Positions 7,983-18,231 of a stretch of 64,000 nucleotides of DNA are shown here, one piece after another. This DNA is from Willaertia magna (taxonomy: Eukaryota; Heterolobosea; Eutetramitea; Acrasida; Naegleriidae), in NCBI GenBank assembly GCA_902984215.1, contig CADWAF010004558.1, forward strand, positions 1 through 64,000. Reading direction: 5' to 3'. The notes beneath the pieces are model-generated. The model was not told the DNA's origin, searched no databases, and worked only from the letters and a program-made list of their open reading frames with translations. The stretch's first letter is position 1, and each line of letters begins with the position of its first letter. The translations under genes and the position numbers were made by a program.

Positions 7983-10630
7983 TTATTCTTCAATCATTAC
8001 TAATTCTTCTTCATCAACAGGTTTTTTATCTAAAACAAATCCACTTAATCCATTTGTTGAACTAGTATTTACATTACCACTGACAATACCATTTGATTCA
8101 TTATTTGTAGAAAGTAAAGAGAATGTTTCAGTTGTCCATTTAGGATAAGTTCTCTTATATAAATTCATACAAATAGTATCTTTTGGTTCAACATTTTGGT
8201 CAAATTGACAACGCATTAAACCATGAGTACCAATACTCTCTTTAATAACACCATGTCTACCATATTTTGTATAAATCTCAACAGGTTTAAACCAACGTAC
8301 ATCTTCTGGATTAAAGAACATGTAACGTACAACAACTTGATTCTTATGTATTTTGTAAGGGTGACCTGTTAAAATAATTTTCTTAATAACACAACGATAT
8401 GGATCAATACTAAATACAGTACCATGTGCAACAAAATCTAATGAACTAGCTATTGTAGCTGATTTTCTAAACATTAATACTGGACTAGGTTTAAAAGTAA
8501 TTGGAGCATAAATAGTTGCAATTAAGAAACGTCCTGGAATGAAAAACTTTTCAAATTTATGTTTATCATTTCTAGGATTATGTTCTGAATAGATTGGATT
8601 ACATTTAAATGTACGGAAACCAACTTGAACTATTAATTCATCTTTAGATTTAATTGGGGCAGAATCATTTTCTTCATCTTCAATTGTTCTTTTAACTAAT
8701 AAATGTATTACAGACATTTTCTGTTCATGTTTTAATAAACCAAATGCTATTAAAGGTTCTTTCTTTTCTTCTATTATCTTTATAATACTAAAAGGTACAT
8801 TTACTAAATGTAATTCAATATAATTTTCCCACAATTCATTCTCATTCTCTGGATCAAAACCTTGTAATGCAACCTTTTGAGAAACATGGAAGTTTTTAAA
8901 TCGGAAAATTCTAGAATAATCTAAAGGTAAATTCTCTTCAGGGTCCCAAGGACTAGTTCTAAAACTTTTTAATCCACGATACTTTTGGAAACGAATACGA
9001 GCAGGTGCATCCATTGGTGTTTCAACTTCATCAGGATATTCAATTTCATTACCTAACTCTTCTCTTCTTTTCATTTCTCTCTCCATCTCAGCAATACGTT
9101 CTTCCTCAGTCATATCTTCATCTCTTTCAAAATTAAAATATTTATCTACCCTAGTTTGTACTTCAGTGGCAACATCAAATTGAAAATGTGAATGAGTTTC
9201 TTCTTCTTCATTTTCCATTTGTTGTTTATTTGCCTCTTTTATCATTTCATCTTCCATTTCTTCTTCATCTTCTTGTTCTCCTTCTTCCTCAAAATCTTCT
9301 AAATAATCTTCTAACCATGCTGCTTCAATAGGTGTCATACCTTTTGGTACTTTCTTCTTTTTTAACACATAACCTGATTGTTTTTCAGCAATAGATTGTC
9401 TTAATTGTTCTTCAAAATCTTCATTTGTTGGCCATGTTTGTTCCCCTTCCATAAAGTTTGGTTCTAAACAACTTTGTAAAGATTCTTGATGTTCATTAGG
9501 TAATAATTCATTAGTTTCTTCTTCTTCTTTTTTATCTTCATCTTCAGCTATTGGCATATCACTCTCTTCTTTCTTCTTTTTATTTAAATGAACAATCTTA
9601 TCTAATTGATAAGAACCATAATTTACTAATTGGAATAATTGATTTGGACTAGTTGATTTTCCACGTAAAAATCCTCTAATAATTAAAGTACCATTCTTTT
9701 CACTTTCATCATCAACTACATCATCTTCAAAATTATTTTTCAATTGAAATTCATAATTATCTACCAACATATATGGATGTTGATCTCTCCAATGTAATGT
9801 TTTAGGTGTAAGTGTATTTAATCTTAATAATATTTGTTTTAATTCAGTTTTATCTTCATTAAGTGATTGATAAGTATAAACTCTTTCAGTTTCTGGAATT
9901 TCTTCTTTTACAATTTTTGACATTTCATTCTTTAAATCATTTTGTTTTTTAGCATTTCCTATATTTTGTAAATTTTGTAAAACAACTAAAGTAGAAGGTA
10001 ACCCTTGTGAACTTAATAATTTTATAAAATGTTTACTTTCATCATCTAAAGTTTGTAATTCAGCAGGTATAACAAGTAATAAAATATCTGCAATTTTAGC
10101 TGCATCTAAAACAGATCTTAATTGTCTTTGAACGCAAAATAAACTAATTGTTTTTTGTTGATATTCTTTTAATAATCTAAAATTCAGAATAAATATAAAT
10201 TATAAAATAATAATACTTACTTTATAGTATAAACCTCAGAGTTATCAATTTCATTTAAATTTATTTTTCCTTGTTCTGCTTGTTCACTTTTACTTATAAT
10301 ATCTTTAAATAGTGAAGTTGCATCTCCGTAAATGTTATTAGGGTTAGTTGAACCTAATGATAAGATTGCAACTATTCTAGGCGGGTTACCAGACTTTCCA
10401 AAACGTTGTTTGAATAAAATTTGTTGTTTTTTAGCATCTCTAATTTGTTTTAACGTATTTCTTCTTTGGTCTTTAGATTTATTTAAAGTTTTTGATACGG
10501 AAGATGATTTAAAACTAGATTTTTCAACTTTTCCTCCCTTGTCTTTTTTTAATTGTCTTTTACTAGTATGTTTGTTTTTATGTTTTTTGTTTTCTTGATG
10601 AAGACCACCTGATTTGTGAATGGTAGACAT
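7983..10630 (-). CDS. TSR1: Ribosome biogenesis protein TSR1 (40S pre-ribosome assembly factor)
   Basis: Two exons: 10630-10221 and 10176-7983, with a 44-bp GTAAGT...TAG intron; 867 residues. The start is the ATG in the MSTIHKSGG context at 10628-10630. The N-terminus is a basic K/H-rich tail followed by a GTPase-like domain with PPRIVAILSLG at the position of the P-loop but no GKT, as in TSR1. The middle holds the long acidic stretch and LEDYLEDFEEEGEQ segment, then YRGLKSFRTSPWDPEENLP and the C-terminal BMS1/TSR1 beta-barrel (HGTVFSIDPYRCVIKKIILTG, GLMRCQFDQ). Length is close to the yeast and human proteins (about 790-805). Role from the family: TSR1 holds immature 40S subunits in an inactive state in nucleus and cytoplasm. 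It is divergent from the DUF4291 gene, 163 bp away. Confidence 0.95.
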
Positions 10631-10793
10631 TTTTTTTGAACACAAATTCGTCTCTTCACAAAAGCATGCAGCCCCAAAGACTTGAAGCCGGGACACAATA
10701 TAACAAAAAAGTTGCTGCAGCCCTGGGTTGAAGGTGGAACTACCTTAAAACTCAACTGCAAAGTCGAAATTCAGTTTTAAACAAGAACAAAAA

Positions 10794-11531
10794 ATGAAAG
10801 TATTTAAATCTTTACCAAAGGAAAGTTTTGTTAACGACGCATCCCCATATTTCAAAGGCATTACACAACAAATAACTTGTACAATACACAAACATGAAGA
10901 TAAAGAATATGTTGTGGTTTATCAAGCTTATAAAAAAGCTATTGCTGATCACGCAGTCAAAAATCAAACATTTGAAAATTGTTCAGAATTTGACATGAAG
11001 CGTATGACCTGGATTAAACCTAATTATTTATGGATGATGTACAGAAGTGAATTTGCAACTGCTAAAAACCAAGAACGTATCCTTGCTTTGTACATTGAAA
11101 AGGAATTTTTTGTAAAAGAAATCTTATCAGAAGGTATTTGTTCAATCTATTATCCTGAGCTAGAAAGTTATTATGGTGACCAAGCTGCTTGGAAAAAACA
11201 CATCAATAATCAAAGAAGTAGAATGGATAAAACAGATGAGGAGAAAACAGCTGTCAGAGTTCAATGGGACCCTTATCATACCCCAGCTGGAGGAAAGTTT
11301 AATGGTGGATTAACAAGAGCAATACAATTAGGCTTAAAAGGTAGTGTCGTAAAGAAATTAATGAGTAATTTATTAGCTATTGAAGATATTACTGAATATG
11401 TTAAAGAACAACATGAATATTTTAAAGAAAACAAGGATATTATTATTCCAGTCGAAAGGTATTGGAAGATGGAAGTAGATGAAATATCTAAAAGACTCGG
11501 AATTACTGAACCAATCAATCAACAAGCATAG
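10794..11531 (+). CDS. DUF4291 family protein
   Basis: The 245-residue intronless protein starts at the ATG at 10794. It carries the DUF4291 hallmark MTWIKPNYLWMMYRS near residue 77 with the following NQERILALYIEKEFF, and a downstream VRVQWDPYHTP motif near residue 153. Family knowledge: DUF4291 is a single-domain family common in bacteria and scattered in fungi and protists, of unknown biochemical function. The patchy distribution makes lateral acquisition plausible, but base composition matches the neighbours and the leader (AAAAAATG) is of local type. No localisation signal is visible. The N-terminal 20 residues may be an extension relative to typical members. Confidence 0.85.
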   Translation: MKVFKSLPKESFVNDASPYFKGITQQITCTIHKHEDKEYVVVYQAYKKAIADHAVKNQTFENCSEFDMKRMTWIKPNYLWMMYRSEFATAKNQERILALYIEKEFFVKEILSEGICSIYYPELESYYGDQAAWKKHINNQRSRMDKTDEEKTAVRVQWDPYHTPAGGKFNGGLTRAIQLGLKGSVVKKLMSNLLAIEDITEYVKEQHEYFKENKDIIIPVERYWKMEVDEISKRLGITEPINQQA

Positions 11532-11596
11532 CAATAAACAAGCACATTGCCGAATAAAGTATAACATGAAGGATAGAATAATCAGCAATCCAACAA

Positions 11597-11669
11597 GCGG
11601 GCTTGGCGCAGTTGGTAGCGCGTAGGTCTCATAATCCTAAGGTCGTGAGTTCGATCCTCACAGCCCGCA
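11597..11669 (+). tRNA. tRNA-Met (anticodon CAU), elongator type
   Basis: A 73-nt cloverleaf reads: acceptor stem GCGGGCT with AGCCCGC and discriminator A, D arm GCGC-AGTTGGTA-GCGC, anticodon loop CTCATAA with anticodon CAT, and T arm GTGAG-TTCGATC-CTCAC. One mismatch closes the anticodon loop. The G1-C72 pair and the ordinary TTCGATC T-loop argue for the elongator rather than the eukaryotic initiator, which has A1-U72 and an AUCG T-loop. No intron is present. It lies 65 bp after the DUF4291 stop. Confidence 0.93.
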
Positions 11670-11740
11670 GGTAATTTTGTGTTGACAGTGGGTGATATTT
11701 CCGTTTTTATGTTGACGATAACCAAGCCCGAAAACAAAAA

Positions 11741-12709
11741 ATGTTGAAATATAACAGATATGTAGTTCCTATTAGAAATATAGAAACCATCAAATATTCT
11801 ATAAAACATTATCATTTACACAACAAATTATTTAATATTTCCACCAATGAAGATAAATACAACCCAATTTTCTACAACAATAAAATTAAACGTCTCATAG
11901 ATGAAAGAAAATTTAAAGAGGCTATAAGCATTCCCGAAGAAATGGAAAAGATAGGAGTTCTACCAGATGATTTACATTATAATACTTTAATTTCTGGATT
12001 AGCAAAATACAGAGCATTAAAATATGGAGGACAAGTTCATGAAATGTTAAAAAAGAAAGGACTATTACAAAAGAATATAATTTTTACAAATTCTTTAATG
12101 AATTTATATATTAAATGTGATAAATTATCTGAAGCTTTACATTTATTTAATGAAATGCTGAAGCAAGACCAATTAGGTAATAAATTTACTTGGAATATGT
12201 TACTTGATGTCTTTCTAAAGAAAAAACAAGGAAAAGAAGCATTTGAATTATATAAGAGAATGAAATTATTTGATGTTGAAATTGACGGTCACTCATTTGT
12301 TAAAATTTTAATATTATGCATTAAATGTAATTTACAAAAAGAAGTTACTGAAATGATTGCTGAATTTTTAAATTTTGAAGAAGTTATTTATCTAGAAGAA
12401 TATAATAAAGTAATAGATGTTTTGGCAAAAGGTGATTTTATTGAAGAGGCTAAGGTTGTAAACCATTTCTTATTAACAGCTACAGGAATAGAATATGATG
12501 AAGAATTTTATGTTAGTATTATTAAGAATTGTACTAAATCGAATGATCGTGAAACTGGTTACACTTTATATCATGAATTAAAGTTAAATGGTTTACTTAC
12601 CAAATTTAAAAGTTTTCTTGGTGCATTTGAAATAATGTTTCATAAATTTAATGATAAAGAAAAAGAGATAGAAATAAGACAATTAGATATTTCACCCAAC
12701 AAAAAATAA
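11741..12709 (+). CDS. Pentatricopeptide repeat (PPR) protein, probably mitochondrial
   Basis: The 322-residue protein starts at the ATG at 11741. The first 45 residues are basic, rich in Y/N/I/H and nearly free of acid, as in a mitochondrial presequence. From about residue 45 several 35-residue helical hairpins follow with PPR signatures: HYNTLISGLAKYRALKYGGQV, then TNSLMNLYIKCDKLSEALHLF, TWNMLLDVFLKKKQGKEAFEL and similar, about six to seven units. Family role: sequence-specific binding to organellar RNA for processing, stability or editing. The RNA target cannot be read reliably from so few and divergent repeats. There is no catalytic domain (no PPR-SMR or DYW tail). Confidence 0.85.
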   Translation: MLKYNRYVVPIRNIETIKYSIKHYHLHNKLFNISTNEDKYNPIFYNNKIKRLIDERKFKEAISIPEEMEKIGVLPDDLHYNTLISGLAKYRALKYGGQVHEMLKKKGLLQKNIIFTNSLMNLYIKCDKLSEALHLFNEMLKQDQLGNKFTWNMLLDVFLKKKQGKEAFELYKRMKLFDVEIDGHSFVKILILCIKCNLQKEVTEMIAEFLNFEEVIYLEEYNKVIDVLAKGDFIEEAKVVNHFLLTATGIEYDEEFYVSIIKNCTKSNDRETGYTLYHELKLNGLLTKFKSFLGAFEIMFHKFNDKEKEIEIRQLDISPNKK

Positions 12710-12718
12710 AAATTTATT

Positions 12719-14797
12719 TTAATAATCTTTTAACTTTTTTTGTTGAGGTTCATAGTCACTTGTTGGTACTGGATGGCTATGATGTCCATTCCCATTTCCA
12801 CTACTACCTATACTATTACGTTGTTGGTGAGTGTTATTAGGTGAGTTACCTTGATTAGATGACTTTGAATAAGATGAATATTTTACCCTTATCATTGTAC
12901 TGGCCTTGGCCATTAATTGTAAATTATATAATAAATTATTTGCATGACAAGCATTGTAATCAAAATTCTTAATTATTCTTTTTAATTTATATCTACCATC
13001 AAAAGGATCAAAATAAGTTTCAGCATAATCATTATCTTCAATATGATGATTACCTACATCAATATTACAATGAAATCTCCATTCAGATTGATTCTCTTTT
13101 GAAATTAAATATTGTAAACCAGCAGCATGTTTATGAAAGTTTAATTTAAAATAAATATAACTACGCCATTTCTCTAATAATGCTTCATACTCTGAAGACA
13201 TTTGTTTTCTATATTTTAACAATTCGTTATATTTAACATTTTCTTGATGAGTTGAAGGTAACATATAAAACTTTAAATCATCAACTGTAATATTTTCAAT
13301 CATATTTTCAAGAGTATTAGCAATAGTTTTAAATGCATTAGCAGTTGTTTTATCTTGTCTAATTAATTGTAAAGACCATTCACCAGCATATGAATCTGGA
13401 TTATCTTTAGAATAAGCATCAAATCCACATTCAATAATTAAACCAGTATTAGGTTCTAATTGTTGTAATCTTTCTAAAATATTGTCTGGAATAGTTTGTA
13501 TTTGAAAAGTTCTATAATATACAGGTACATTTTTATAATAATAATAAAAATAAAATTGATTACATTCTTGATTTTCATTTAATTGTTTAATATCTTTAAC
13601 TAAATTATCTTTTGATTTAGGTACAACTAAAAAGTCAGATGTCAATTTATTTGGCCATTTCCATTTTATTAAATATTCATTAGCACCAGATTTTACAGCA
13701 CATTTATCAGCATCATTTGGTGTAAATATTAAACCATCATTTCTATTATATCCTTTGTAAACATATTCTCCTGTTTTAGGATCTTTTGTAATAAAAGATA
13801 ATACTGTTAATAATTGTTCTTTTTTATAAAAATGTTTTAACATTAATTGTAAACATTTAGGTGATTCTTTTTTTAAAATTTCTTTATAATAATAATAATG
13901 AGGTTCATTAATTTGATTTTTAATTGCATCAATTCTTTTTTGCATAGCATCTCGTCCTAATGAATTTATTTTTAATTCACCATTTCCTAATTGAGATGTA
14001 CATGTAATTATATCATAAATTGAATAATTATATCTATGAGCATGTAAATTAAATACAATTTCACCATCCAATAAAACAACTTTCTGTAAAATAGCTTTAT
14101 CTACAGTTTTAATTTTTAAATCTTTTGTTGATTTTGTTGGAAAAATAATTTCTTCTAAACATAAATAAAATTCAAAAGTTCTATCAAATAAAAAAGAAAA
14201 ACACCATCCTTTTAATCTTTTTAAAACTACAGAAGAATTATCATTTAAATTTGTTAATTCAACCTTATTTGTTCTTTTAGTAAATTTAAATGAATTATAA
14301 TTTTTAGAATCATCTAAAGAAAGTGAAAGAGTAACATATTCTTGTGAAGATTCATTCTTAGCATATTGATAAGTACATTCTATAGCACAATTATCAATTA
14401 ATGAGAATTGTTGTGAAGAATCATCTTCAACTACCCATCTAGGGAAATCATTATTACAAAGCATTAATAACATGGCTCTAATACCATCTGATTTCTCTGT
14501 AATATAATAATCATGTTCTTTTAGTTTTTCTAATGATGGTCTATTAATTTGTACTGCCATTGGTCCAGGAAATATTTCTGTATTATATCGTTCTTTATTT
14601 GCTCCAAAACAAACATTTACCCCAACAATTTCTCTTAAAATTTTAGTTCCTTCTTCTCTATCTAATGTACCTGTATTATCATCAATTATATCTCTTAAAT
14701 CCGAGTACGCATTTTCAAATCCATTTTTACCTTTGATGGCTCTTTTAATAAAATTAGTTGTTATTCTTTTAAAATATGGTGAATGCAAAGTTTCCAT
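12719..14797 (-). CDS. mRNA capping enzyme, guanylyltransferase
   Basis: The 692-residue protein starts at the ATG at 14795-14797; an upstream open stretch has no in-frame ATG. The nucleotidyltransferase motifs occur in order: motif I with the catalytic lysine EKSDGIR (K102), preceded by FPGPMAVQINRPSLE; motif III LDGEIVFNLH (about 240); motif IV DGLIFTP (about 354); motif V YLIKWKWP (about 374). A C-terminal OB-fold region follows, with ECGFDAY...WSLQLIRQDKTTANA. No RNA triphosphatase domain is fused, so this is the fungal/protist-type separate GTase, and the triphosphatase must be encoded elsewhere. The tail from about residue 625 is low-complexity S/N/H/Q. Role: transfers GMP from GTP to 5'-diphosphate RNA in the nucleus. 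Convergent with the PPR gene, 9 bp apart. Confidence 0.93.
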   Translation of the reverse strand: METLHSPYFKRITTNFIKRAIKGKNGFENAYSDLRDIIDDNTGTLDREEGTKILREIVGVNVCFGANKERYNTEIFPGPMAVQINRPSLEKLKEHDYYITEKSDGIRAMLLMLCNNDFPRWVVEDDSSQQFSLIDNCAIECTYQYAKNESSQEYVTLSLSLDDSKNYNSFKFTKRTNKVELTNLNDNSSVVLKRLKGWCFSFLFDRTFEFYLCLEEIIFPTKSTKDLKIKTVDKAILQKVVLLDGEIVFNLHAHRYNYSIYDIITCTSQLGNGELKINSLGRDAMQKRIDAIKNQINEPHYYYYKEILKKESPKCLQLMLKHFYKKEQLLTVLSFITKDPKTGEYVYKGYNRNDGLIFTPNDADKCAVKSGANEYLIKWKWPNKLTSDFLVVPKSKDNLVKDIKQLNENQECNQFYFYYYYKNVPVYYRTFQIQTIPDNILERLQQLEPNTGLIIECGFDAYSKDNPDSYAGEWSLQLIRQDKTTANAFKTIANTLENMIENITVDDLKFYMLPSTHQENVKYNELLKYRKQMSSEYEALLEKWRSYIYFKLNFHKHAAGLQYLISKENQSEWRFHCNIDVGNHHIEDNDYAETYFDPFDGRYKLKRIIKNFDYNACHANNLLYNLQLMAKASTMIRVKYSSYSKSSNQGNSPNNTHQQRNSIGSSGNGNGHHSHPVPTSDYEPQQKKLKDY

Positions 14798-15133
14798 CGG
14801 AAAAAGAGAACGAGAGAAAAATAAATAGGAGAGAAGATAAGGAGGAAAAACTTTTTTTTTCAAAATTTTTTTGGATTTGAACTTCTGGAAAGGACTCAAA
14901 AGCCATTAACATTGTAAATTGGTTCTTAAAATATCTTTTAAAGTGTGGCTATATTAATTATCATACATTTATTCACAAGTTAATGAATGTTTGTGTATAT
15001 TGACCATCAACTATGTCGAGTGAAGAAACTAGCAATCATCACCTGTTCCAGTTCGTCAAGTTTGCTCTATGTACTACTGCTGTCTGAAATTTTGGCGCTC
15101 TTTTAGTTCCACGTTTTAAAAGAAAAAATAAAA
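14798..15133. other. Divergent intergenic region between capping enzyme and RecQ gene
   Basis: This 336-bp AT-rich region contains the presumed promoters of the two divergent genes. A minus-strand ATG at 14904-14906 opens a short frame out of register with the capping enzyme. No RNA gene or repeat was recognised. Confidence 0.5.
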
Positions 15134-17360
15134 ATGCTCAAATTTTTTAAACCTCTCAACGCTCCGAAATCATCGGTACAATGGGAAGATGATACAAGTA
15201 TTGAAAAAGCAATGTACCAAGCATTAAAAGACAGTTTTAAACTTGAGGAGTTTCGCCCACAACAATATGACATTATTTTCAATTTACTCAAAAACAAAAA
15301 AGATACATTTGTATTATTACCAACTGGTGGTGGTAAATCCTTGTGTTATCAATTACCAGCAGTCCTATATTCAGGAGTTACTTTAGTGGGTAAAGTATTA
15401 ATTTTTTAAACAAATCAACACTTAACTATTATTGTAGTCTCCCCTTTAATCGCTTTAATGCACAACCAGGTGGTAGCATTACATAAAAACAAAATAAAAG
15501 CAAACTTTTGGAATAGTAGTCAAAAGAAAAGTGAAATTGATGGAATACAAAAAGATTTAGAAAGTGGTCAACCAAAACTAAAGTTATTGTACGTCACACC
15601 CGAGTTAATAATAGGAAATGAAAAATTTAAGGGGTTAATGAAATTATTGGCTTCTAGAGATCAATTAAGCTTAATAGCTATTGACGAAAGTCATTGTATT
15701 TCAGAATGGGGGCACGATTTTAGACCCAGTTTTAGAAAATTACATACATTGAAAAAAGAATTTCCTCAAACACCAATTATTGCATTAACAGCAACAGCAA
15801 CTGATAAGGTTAGAACAGATGTCATCGAACAATTAGATTTGAAAAACCCTTCTCTTTTCATCTCTTCTTTTAATAGACCTAACATATTTTATGAAATAAG
15901 ATACAAAGATTTAATAGATGATCCTCTAAAAGATCTTATTAACTTTTTGAAAACTAAAGAAAAAGATTGTGGAATTATATATTGTAGGACTAGAAACCAA
16001 GTTGACGAATTGGTAAATCTTCTTAAGGAAGAAAATTTTTCAGTGAAGCCATATCATGCTGGAGTTAAACTCTCTGAGAGAAAAAGTGTACAATTAGAAT
16101 GGTTGGAAGGCAAAACTAAAATAATAGTGGCTACAATAGCGTTTGGTATGGGAATTGATAAAAAAGGTAATTAGATTTAATGATTTTTAATTTTATTTAT
16201 TATAATATTTGTAATAGATGTAAGAGTAAGTTATAATGATATTTGATTTATTTTTTAAAAATTGACCAATTATTAGTTTGTTGTTCACTACTCATTGCCA
16301 AAGTCATTGGAAGGCTTCTATCAAGGTATGTTGTAGAAACTATGGTATTTATTTAATCCATGAATTAGAATCTGGAAGAGCTGGAAGAGATGGAAAGAAT
16401 TCTATATCTATTTTATACCACGATGGTAGAGAAAAAAATTCTATTGAATTTTTAATTAGTAAAGAAAGAAGAGCGAATGCAGATAGAATAAAATCCTTAG
16501 AAAATGGTTTTCAGAAGGTTTGTGAGCTTTGTGAAACACCAATTTGTAGAAGAAAGTTTATTCTCTCCTTTTTTGGTGAAAAATATGAAGGAAAACCAAG
16601 TAATCAAAAAAAAGTAGGTAATAGTAAAATTAGAGTAGAAGAGATTGCTGAAAAATGTTGTGACTATTGCATTGACCCAAAGGGAAGGACTGAGATTATA
16701 AAGAATGCCACTTACACTTATGGGCGAGGATCTGTGGGAGGAACAACAAAGAGTGACGAATTAATGTTATCCTTAAATGATTTAGTAAATGATGATATTG
16801 AGGAGTATGATGATGTAGATGAATTTGATGGAGACGAATTGATTCAGTTCAGACAAGAAGAAGAAAGAAATAAAGATTCTTTCTTAAATCAATTGAGAAA
16901 ACAAAGAGGGATTACCAATTCATCATTGATAACAAGGAAACAACCAATTAATGTATCTAAGGGAAATATCAATCAATTAATTGGTGGTTCTTCTGGTGTT
17001 TTTAAATCGTCGGTTCAGAAGAATGCAATGTTAGGTAATTCCAATTTGACAGAAGAAAAGAAAAAACAACAAGAAGAATTAAAACGTAAAAGAATGGAAG
17101 ATAAAATCGATAACCTATTTGAGGCACTTGAAAATGAGGAAAGACGTGATAGAAAATTTGTCAAACCAACCTCTTCTAAACCTTCTAGTCTACTCCCAAA
17201 GAACAGCCAACAAGAAACAACACCCACTTTTCAAACAGCTAGTAGTTTAATGAAAAGTTCAACGTATAGGGTTAATGAAATGAATCAAAGAAAGAAAACA
17301 AAACAAACAAAAACTAAACCTGTTCAATCTAATTTAATGGATAATTATTTGAAGAAATAA
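15134..17360 (+). CDS. RecQ-family DNA helicase with zinc-binding domain (BLM/RECQ5-like core)
   Basis: Five exons: 15134-15389, 15438-16166, 16218-16225 (8 nt), 16277-16325 and 16369-17360; introns 48, 51, 51 and 43 bp; 677 residues. The helicase motifs are in order: motif 0 EEFRPQQYDII, Walker A TGGGKS (K68), motif Ia VSPLIALMHNQ made by joining exons 1 and 2, DESH box IDESHCISEWGHDFRPSF, motif III ALTATAT, motif V AFGMGID, and motif VI with GRAGRDG after splicing of exons 2-5. A RecQ zinc cluster follows (CELCETPICRRKF...CCDYC). The C-terminal 250 residues are charged and disordered and end QSNLMDNYLKK, faintly like a PCNA-interacting box. Role: 3'-5' unwinding in recombination and fork repair. 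Without splicing the frame would break four times. Confidence 0.93.
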
Positions 17361-17389
17361 CTAATAGCTTTTTCACTCGTATATACAAA

Positions 17390-18031
17390 TTACAATGGGT
17401 GGTGAGTTTCAAGAACATGGTCGAATACATTACGAATTCCTTCTCCTTTTTTTGCGCTGCATTCACAATAATCAATAGCTCCTATTTCCTTTGCAAGGTT
17501 CTGTCCGTCTTGCGTAGTAGAACAGTAGTTGTAGTTTTCACGCAAATCGATTTTTGTTCCAACCAAAAGAATGGGAGTGTTTGGACAATATTGTGTTCTT
17601 TTTGGTTTAATTAATTAAGTTGTAACTAATATACTTACATTTCTGGAATCCAATTTGTTTTTACTTCAGACATGTCTTGGGGGTGATTAACTGAAAAACA
17701 TAATAAGAAGACGTCAACACTTGGTGAGGACTTTAGGTATTCATGAACATCTAGGCAAGAAGTATCCATCAATTCTAGTGCTATGTTCTTATCTTTATAT
17801 TCAATGAGCTTGTGATAAATATCACTGCTTTCGGTTGGTGTGTATTCTATTAAGGATTAAGTTGTGACAAATTTAAGGTCGACTCACCTTTAGAATATTC
17901 TTCCTTTAAAAAAGATATTACCAGGGAAGTTTTACCGACGACTCCATTGCCTCAACAATTTAAGTGAATAATTTAAATGTTAATAACCACTCACCTACAA
18001 CAGCAACTTTAATTGTTGATGGTTGTGTCAT
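17390..18031 (-). CDS. Atypical Rho/Rac-family small GTPase
   Basis: Four exons on the minus strand: 18031-17995, 17950-17888, 17846-17639 and 17597-17390; introns 44, 41 and 41 bp; 171 residues. The P-loop GNGVVGKTS (residues 13-21) is split by intron 1. Switch I TYPT-like YTPTE keeps the Mg-binding Thr (T38). Rho features follow: SVDVFLLCFSVNHPQDM, W.PEI, QYCPNTPILLVGTKIDL (G4) and ECSAKKG (G5). Two family rules are broken. The G3 box reads DTSCLD instead of DTAGQE, so the Gly and catalytic Gln equivalents are Cys64 and Leu65. The protein ends ETHHPL with no CaaX cysteine. The Rho insert helix is also missing. It is likely GTP-locked or regulated by binding only, and not prenylated. It lies 30 bp from the convergent RecQ stop. 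Confidence 0.85.
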
Positions 18032-18231
18032 ATTTTTTCTGTGAATGATGTAATGTCACAGATGGTTAGTATACATAATAAGATTTGTTTTTGTATTTGC
18101 TAAAATGAAAATAATTCATTTTTGGGAAGGGTGTTTTTTTGAATAATTGAGCTAGATTGAATATTTTTCCCTCCAGCTGAATTACGGCTCTATTGTAAAT
18201 ATTTGCAAGACAACTTAAAAAAACTGTTCAA

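Noticed and set aside
14798..14906. Upstream ATG at 14904-14906 as the capping enzyme start
   Set aside because: It is in a different frame from the capping enzyme and no intron joins the two.
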